A stretch of DNA of 64,000 nucleotides, from assembly GCF_003985155.1 (NCBI RefSeq), contig NZ_ML133696.1:57691-121690 (forward strand), in the 5' to 3' direction. Positions 60,031-64,000 of this stretch are shown here, piece by piece. Numbering within the stretch: position 1 is the first letter of the stretch; each line of letters opens with the position of its first letter. This DNA comes from Rhizobium vallis. GTDB lineage: Bacteria; Pseudomonadota; Alphaproteobacteria; Rhizobiales; Rhizobiaceae. The notes beneath the pieces were generated by a model that searched no databases, was not told the DNA's origin, and saw only the letters and a list, made by a program, of their open reading frames with translations. Both the position numbers and the translations under genes were made by a program.

Positions 60031-61299
60031 ATGAGTGGCCATTCCAGCTACGAGCCATCAACCGGCTTGGAAAAATGGGTCGATGCGCGCCTTCCGCTGC
60101 CGCGCATGGTCTATGACAGCTTCATTGCATACCCGGTTCCCAGGAACCTGAACTATGCCTATACCTTCGGCGCCATGCTCGCCGTCATGCTGATCGTGCA
60201 GATCCTGACGGGCGTTGTGCTCGCCATGCATTATGCCGCCGACACGTCGATCGCCTTCAACTCCGTTGAAAAGATCATGCGCGACGTCAACCACGGCTGG
60301 CTGCTGCGCTACCTGCATGCCAACGGCGCGTCCTTCTTCTTCGTCGCCGTCTACCTGCACATTGCCCGCGGCCTCTACTACGGTTCCTACAAGGCGCCGC
60401 GCGAAATCCTCTGGATCCTCGGCGTTGTCATCTACCTCCTGATGATGGCGACCGGCTTCATGGGCTACGTTCTGCCCTGGGGTCAGATGTCCTTCTGGGG
60501 CGCGACCGTGATCACCGGCTTCTTCTCGGCCTTCCCGCTGGTCGGCGAATGGATCCAGCAGTTCCTGCTCGGCGGCTTTGCCGTCGACCAGCCGACGCTG
60601 AACCGCTTCTTCTCGCTGCACTATCTGCTGCCCTTCATGATCGCCGGCGTCGTCGTCCTGCACATCTGGGCGCTGCACGTCACCGGCCAGACGAACCCGA
60701 CGGGCGTCGAGGTCAAGACGAAGACCGACACGGTGCGCTTCACGCCTTATGCGACGATGAAGGATGCGCTCGGCGTCTCCGTCTTCCTGCTGGTCTACGC
60801 CTATTTCGTGTTCTATCTGCCGAACTTCCTCGGCCATGCAGACAACTACATCCCGGCCGACCCGTTGAAGACACCGGCCCACATCGTTCCGGAATGGTAC
60901 TTCCTGCCATTCTACGCGATGCTGCGCTCGATCACCTTCAACGTCGGCCCGATCGACTCCAAGCTCGGCGGCGTGCTCGTGATGTTCGGTGCGATCATCG
61001 TGCTGTTCTTCCTGCCCTGGCTGGATACTTCGAAAGTGCGTTCGGCCGTCTATCGTCCGTGGTACAAGCTGTTCTTCTGGCTGTTCGTGATCAACGCGAT
61101 CATCCTCGGCTGGCTGGGCTCGCAGCCTGCGGAAGGCCTGTTCACCACGATCTCGCAGATCTGCACGCTCCTCTACTTCGCCTTCTTCCTGGTCGCGATG
61201 CCGGTTCTCGGTCTGGTGGAAACACCGCGCCGCATTCCGAACTCGATCACCGAAGCGGTCCTCGAAAAGCGCAACAAGGTTGCTGCGGCCACGGCCTGA
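60031..61299 (+). CDS. petB: Cytochrome b of the bc1 complex
   Basis: 422 residues with eight membrane helices. Heme-ligand histidines lie in helix II (GWLLRYLHANGASFFFVAVY, then LHIARGLYYG) and helix IV (FSLHYLLPFMIAGVVVLHIW). The Qo site carries PEWYFLPFYAMLRS with the PEWY motif and GYVLPWGQMSFWGATVIT. It starts 14 bp after petA and GAGGGGA precedes it. Q-cycle core subunit. Confidence 0.97.
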   Translation: MSGHSSYEPSTGLEKWVDARLPLPRMVYDSFIAYPVPRNLNYAYTFGAMLAVMLIVQILTGVVLAMHYAADTSIAFNSVEKIMRDVNHGWLLRYLHANGASFFFVAVYLHIARGLYYGSYKAPREILWILGVVIYLLMMATGFMGYVLPWGQMSFWGATVITGFFSAFPLVGEWIQQFLLGGFAVDQPTLNRFFSLHYLLPFMIAGVVVLHIWALHVTGQTNPTGVEVKTKTDTVRFTPYATMKDALGVSVFLLVYAYFVFYLPNFLGHADNYIPADPLKTPAHIVPEWYFLPFYAMLRSITFNVGPIDSKLGGVLVMFGAIIVLFFLPWLDTSKVRSAVYRPWYKLFFWLFVINAIILGWLGSQPAEGLFTTISQICTLLYFAFFLVAMPVLGLVETPRRIPNSITEAVLEKRNKVAAATA

Positions 61300-61324
61300 G
61301 CGAGCGACGGGAAGGAATAGAAAT

Positions 61325-62209
61325 ATGAAAAAGCTTGTTGCAAGCATTCTCTCCCTCGCGGTCGCTGCCTGTCTCGGCAGCGCCGCCATGGCCGAGGAGG
61401 CGACGCCCGCCAACGGTGCGGCTCCGGCTCACCACGAGGAAGGCGCCACGCCGCATTATCCGCTGAAGGAGCCGAGAGAGCAGGAATGGACGTTTGGCGG
61501 TCCGTTCGGCCATTACGACAAGGGGCAGCTTCAGCGCGGCCTCAAGGTCTACACCGAAGTCTGTGCCGCCTGCCATTCGATGAACCTCGTGCCTTTCCGC
61601 ATGCTCGACGAGCTCGGCTATAACGAGGCGCAGGTGAAGGCTTTCGCCGCGAATTACGAAGTTCAGGACGGCCCGAACGCCAGCGGCGAGATGTTTACCC
61701 GCAAGGCGGTCCCTTCCGATCACTTCCCGGCGCCGTTCCCGAATGCGGAGGCGGCTGCCGCTTCCAACAATGGGGCTGCTCCGCCTGACTTTTCGCTGAT
61801 CGCCAAGGCCCGTGAAGTCGAGCGCGGCTTCCCGCGGTTCGTCTTCGACATCTTCACGCAGTATCAGGAAAACGGCCCTGACTACATCTACTCGCTGCTG
61901 ACCGGCTACGAAGAGCCGCCGGCCGGTTTCCAGGTGCCGCAGGGCGCGCATTACAACCCGTATTTCCATGCCGCTGCCGCCTTTGCCATGCCGAAGCCGC
62001 TCTCCGACGGCCAGGTGACCTATGATGACGGCGCGCCGCAGACTGTCGACCAGTATGCCAAGGACGTCTCCTCCTTCCTGATGTGGGCCGCCGAGCCGCA
62101 TCTCGAGGAGCGCAAGCGCACCGGCTTCATGGTCATGATCTTCCTGGCGATCTTCACGGTGCTGATCTATCTGACGAAGCGCTCGGTCTATGCCAACAAG
62201 GACCATTGA
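61325..62209 (+). CDS. petC: Cytochrome c1
   Basis: 294 residues. Signal peptide (KLVASILSLAVAACLGSAAMA), heme motif CAACHS (Cys80, Cys83, His84), then FRMLDELGYNEAQVKAFAAN, and C-terminal anchor (GFMVMIFLAIFTVLIYLTKR). Start ATG 61325 is 25 bp after petB. It passes electrons from the Rieske protein to soluble or membrane cytochrome c. Last gene of petABC, closed by a strong terminator. Confidence 0.96.
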   Translation: MKKLVASILSLAVAACLGSAAMAEEATPANGAAPAHHEEGATPHYPLKEPREQEWTFGGPFGHYDKGQLQRGLKVYTEVCAACHSMNLVPFRMLDELGYNEAQVKAFAANYEVQDGPNASGEMFTRKAVPSDHFPAPFPNAEAAAASNNGAAPPDFSLIAKAREVERGFPRFVFDIFTQYQENGPDYIYSLLTGYEEPPAGFQVPQGAHYNPYFHAAAAFAMPKPLSDGQVTYDDGAPQTVDQYAKDVSSFLMWAAEPHLEERKRTGFMVMIFLAIFTVLIYLTKRSVYANKDH

Positions 62210-62232
62210 GCGGTTTTCTGCTGAAATTCGAG

Positions 62233-62260
62233 AGGCGGCTTGCGAGCCGCCTTTTTTGTT
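62233..62260 (+). terminator. Rho-independent terminator of petABC
   Basis: AGGCGGCT (62233-62240) and AGCCGCCT (62245-62252) form a perfect 8-bp stem with loop TGCG, followed by TTTTTTGTT. It lies 23 bp after petC. Confidence 0.93.
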
Positions 62261-62324
62261 GGTTCCGCCCCTGGCAATTGATAGAGTCCGGCCAGTTTCA
62301 TGCGCTCGCAGATATGGATTTTCC

Positions 62325-62867
62325 ATGGACAATACGACTTCGGAGCTTGCAGCCAGCATTCGCTCCATTCCCGACTACCCCAAGCCCGGCATCATTTTCC
62401 GTGACATCACCACGTTGCTCGGCAACCCCCGCGCGTTCCGCCGGGCGGTCGACGAACTCGTGCAGCCCTATGCCGGAACGAAGATCGACAAGATCGCCGG
62501 CATGGAAGCGCGCGGCTTCATCCTCGGCGGCGCGGTGGCGCACCAGCTTTCCTCGGGCTTCGTGCCGATCCGCAAGAAGGGCAAGCTGCCGCACGATACC
62601 GTGCGCATTGCCTACAGCCTGGAATACGGCGTCGATGAGATGGAGATGCACCGCGATGCGGTTCAGCCCGGCGAGAAGGTGATCCTGGTCGACGACCTGA
62701 TTGCCACCGGCGGCACGGCCGTTGGTGCAACGAAGCTGCTGCGCCAGATGGGCGCGGATGTGGTCGGCGCCTGCTTCGTCATCGACCTGCCGGATCTCGG
62801 CGGCCGCAGGAAGCTTGAAGAACTCGGCGTCGTCGTGCACACGCTGGTCGAATTTTCCGGGCACTAA
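62325..62867 (+). CDS. apt: Adenine phosphoribosyltransferase
   Basis: Converts adenine and PRPP to AMP. The ATG at 62325 gives exactly 180 residues, the usual size. Motifs: DYPKPGIIFRDITTLLGNP, KIAGMEARGFILGGAVA, and the PRPP loop VILVDDLIATGGTAVGAT at about 119-136. It lies after the petABC terminator and so has its own promoter by inference. Convergent with the MaoC genes. Confidence 0.96.
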   Translation: MDNTTSELAASIRSIPDYPKPGIIFRDITTLLGNPRAFRRAVDELVQPYAGTKIDKIAGMEARGFILGGAVAHQLSSGFVPIRKKGKLPHDTVRIAYSLEYGVDEMEMHRDAVQPGEKVILVDDLIATGGTAVGATKLLRQMGADVVGACFVIDLPDLGGRRKLEELGVVVHTLVEFSGH

Positions 62868-62887
62868 GTCCGTATCCCATGCGGGCG

Positions 62888-63355
62888 TCAGTCGAATTCG
62901 AGAACGCCGCTTTCGAAGCGCATGACGGGCTCGCCGTTCTGATTGACGCCTTCGCATAGGATGGTGTTGAGATGCCAGCCCGGCCGCGACGCGAGCGGCC
63001 GGCTGGAGAGGAAGGCGACGGAATAGCTGACCACGTCGCCTGCGAAGACCGGCCGCAACCATTGCAGTTTCTGAAAACCGGGCGAGGGGCCGAGATTCGG
63101 CGCCGTCAGGCCCTGTTGCGCAAGTGCGACGCGCTGCCTTTCCCAAAAGGCGAGGAAGGTCCGCATCCATGCGGCGGTGGTGTGCCAGCCCGAGGCGCAA
63201 AGGTCGCCGAAGAGGGTGTCTTTCGCGGCTTCCTTGTCGACATGAAAACGCTGCGGGTCGTAGCGCGTGGCGAAGTGGATGATATTTTCCTCGGTAAAGG
63301 CGTAGCTGCCGATCTCGGCCTTCTCGCCGACGGCGCAAAGTTCAGACATTCTCAT
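62888..63355 (-). CDS. MaoC-like hot-dog dehydratase (second of a pair)
   Basis: 155 residues from ATG 63355, overlapping the previous stop by four bases (ATGA). Hot-dog fold with YDPQRFHVDKEAAKDTLFGD, where the usual MaoC D-P-x-x-x-H pair is present, then CASGWHTTAAWMRTFLAFWE. Probably an enoyl-CoA hydratase or related acyl-thioester protein. It likely forms a heterodimer with its upstream neighbour, a known mode for such pairs. Confidence 0.9.
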   Translation of the reverse strand: MRMSELCAVGEKAEIGSYAFTEENIIHFATRYDPQRFHVDKEAAKDTLFGDLCASGWHTTAAWMRTFLAFWERQRVALAQQGLTAPNLGPSPGFQKLQWLRPVFAGDVVSYSVAFLSSRPLASRPGWHLNTILCEGVNQNGEPVMRFESGVLEFD

Positions 63356-63843
63356 GCGGACGGCTCCGAGTTCATAATGGTGTCTTCCGGAGCGGGACGC
63401 ATGCGGATCATCACTGAATTCTCCGAGAGGCAGACGAGTTCGCCGCGCTGGTTTGCCACCTCGTGGCGGAACTTGACGATGCCCATGCCGGGGCGCGAGC
63501 GCATCGCGCGGGCTTCGAGCACGATGGACTGGCCCTGCAGCGTATCGCCTGCGAGCACCGGCTTTCGCCATTCCATCAGATCGATGCCCGGCGCACCCTC
63601 GCAGCGCGCGTTGAGGATGTAGCTGTCGGCCATCATGCGCATGAGCATCGCCGAGGTATGCCAGCCGGATGCGGCAAGCCCGCCGAGGATGCTGGCGCGG
63701 CCGGCAGCTTCGTCGAGATGCATCGGCTGCGGGTCGAACTCGCTGGCGAACTCGATGATTTCCTCGGTGAGCACCGGCTTCGGGCCGAGCGGGAAACGGC
63801 GGCCCGGCTCGAAATCCTCCAGGGACAGCTTTTCTGCCGACAT
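63352..63843 (-). CDS. MaoC-like hot-dog dehydratase (first of a pair)
   Basis: 163 residues from ATG 63843, five bases after GGAGGAG; ATG 63858 also possible. FDPQPMHLDEAAGRASILGG carries the D-P-x-x-x-H catalytic pair, followed by LAASGWHTSAMLMRMMADSY. Similar to its downstream partner throughout (both share the ASGWHT block), indicating tandem duplication. Acts on an acyl-CoA; substrate unknown. The upstream region contains a palindromic repeat. Confidence 0.9.
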   Translation of the reverse strand: MSAEKLSLEDFEPGRRFPLGPKPVLTEEIIEFASEFDPQPMHLDEAAGRASILGGLAASGWHTSAMLMRMMADSYILNARCEGAPGIDLMEWRKPVLAGDTLQGQSIVLEARAMRSRPGMGIVKFRHEVANQRGELVCLSENSVMIRMRPAPEDTIMNSEPSA

Positions 63844-63872
63844 TTTCTCCTCCGCCATATCAAGCGCCTAGA

Positions 63873-63917
63873 GCATGTCGCGCAAAAGTGTGCAGCGGTT
63901 TTGCGACAACGACATGC
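63873..63917. repeat. Rhizobial palindromic intergenic repeat (third copy)
   Basis: GCATGTCG, CGCAAAA, centre GTGTGCAGCGG, TTTTGCG, then CGACATGC: the same nested-arm plan as 11157-11204 and 27643-27690. It sits upstream of the MaoC pair. A second unit with TAAAGCGC/GCGCTTTA arms follows at 63933-63974. Confidence 0.75.
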
Positions 63918-63979
63918 ATCAAAACAAAGACCTAAAGCGCTAGAAGCGAATCTGAAAGATCGCGACGCGCTTTAGAACA

Positions 63980-64000
63980 GCATGTCGTGATCGCAAAACC
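63980..64000. repeat. Start of a further copy, cut by the window end
   Basis: GCATGTCGTGATCGCAAAACC repeats the left arm (GCATGTCG...CGCAAAA) of the element at 63873 in tandem. The rest lies outside the window. Confidence 0.5.

Overview
The window looks like chromosomal DNA of a Rhizobium species (R. leguminosarum/R. etli type). The basis is its GC-rich, densely packed genes, a complete choline uptake operon (choXWV), a NolR-like ArsR repressor, the fused anthranilate synthase TrpE(G) with a Trp-codon leader peptide, an IRO-type iron box, a petABC operon, and several families of palindromic intergenic repeats of the kind common in rhizobia. No tRNA, rRNA, CRISPR array, prophage or intact insertion sequence was recognised. 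Species assignment is inference from gene content.

Layout. 0-20 kb: the 5' part of a branched-chain amino-acid binding protein, an HD-GYP protein, an omega-aminotransferase, a Tat-exported PhoX-family phosphatase, a NolR-like repressor, a HugZ-like protein, choVWX on the minus strand, tdk, two hypothetical proteins (one DUF2333), a LuxR/PAS pair, a secreted COG3904 protein, a UPF0114 membrane protein, fhs with a structured leader, an orphan antitoxin and an extensin-like protein. 20-34 kb: a heme-type TonB receptor behind an iron box, trpL-trpE(G), a DUF2161 nuclease-like protein, a CDF transporter with overlapping queF, DUF2076, a ClpP, a BenE transporter, and leuL-leuA. 33-46 kb: an ECF sigma/anti-sigma pair, a TPR protein, a phosphoesterase, a Nudix protein, a glutathionyl-hydroquinone reductase, two GNAT proteins and a five-gene MoxR/DUF58/DUF4159 operon. 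46-64 kb: the coupled DUF1285/Nudix/cca operon, hemF, a Na/Pi cotransporter, trmL, two ABC exporter paralogues flanking a broken parDE locus, an EEP-family phosphatase, petABC, apt and a pair of MaoC-like proteins.

How it works together. Most of the window is housekeeping and transport. Amino-acid supply is controlled by leader peptides (trpL with three Trp codons, leuL with four consecutive Leu codons). Iron/heme genes (TonB receptor, HugZ-like protein, hemF, petABC) are scattered. Respiratory complex III is a compact operon closed by a strong terminator. The least explained elements are the structured leader of fhs, the NolR-type boxes near the NolR-like gene, the MoxR operon, two operator-like dyads, and remnants of three toxin-antitoxin loci.
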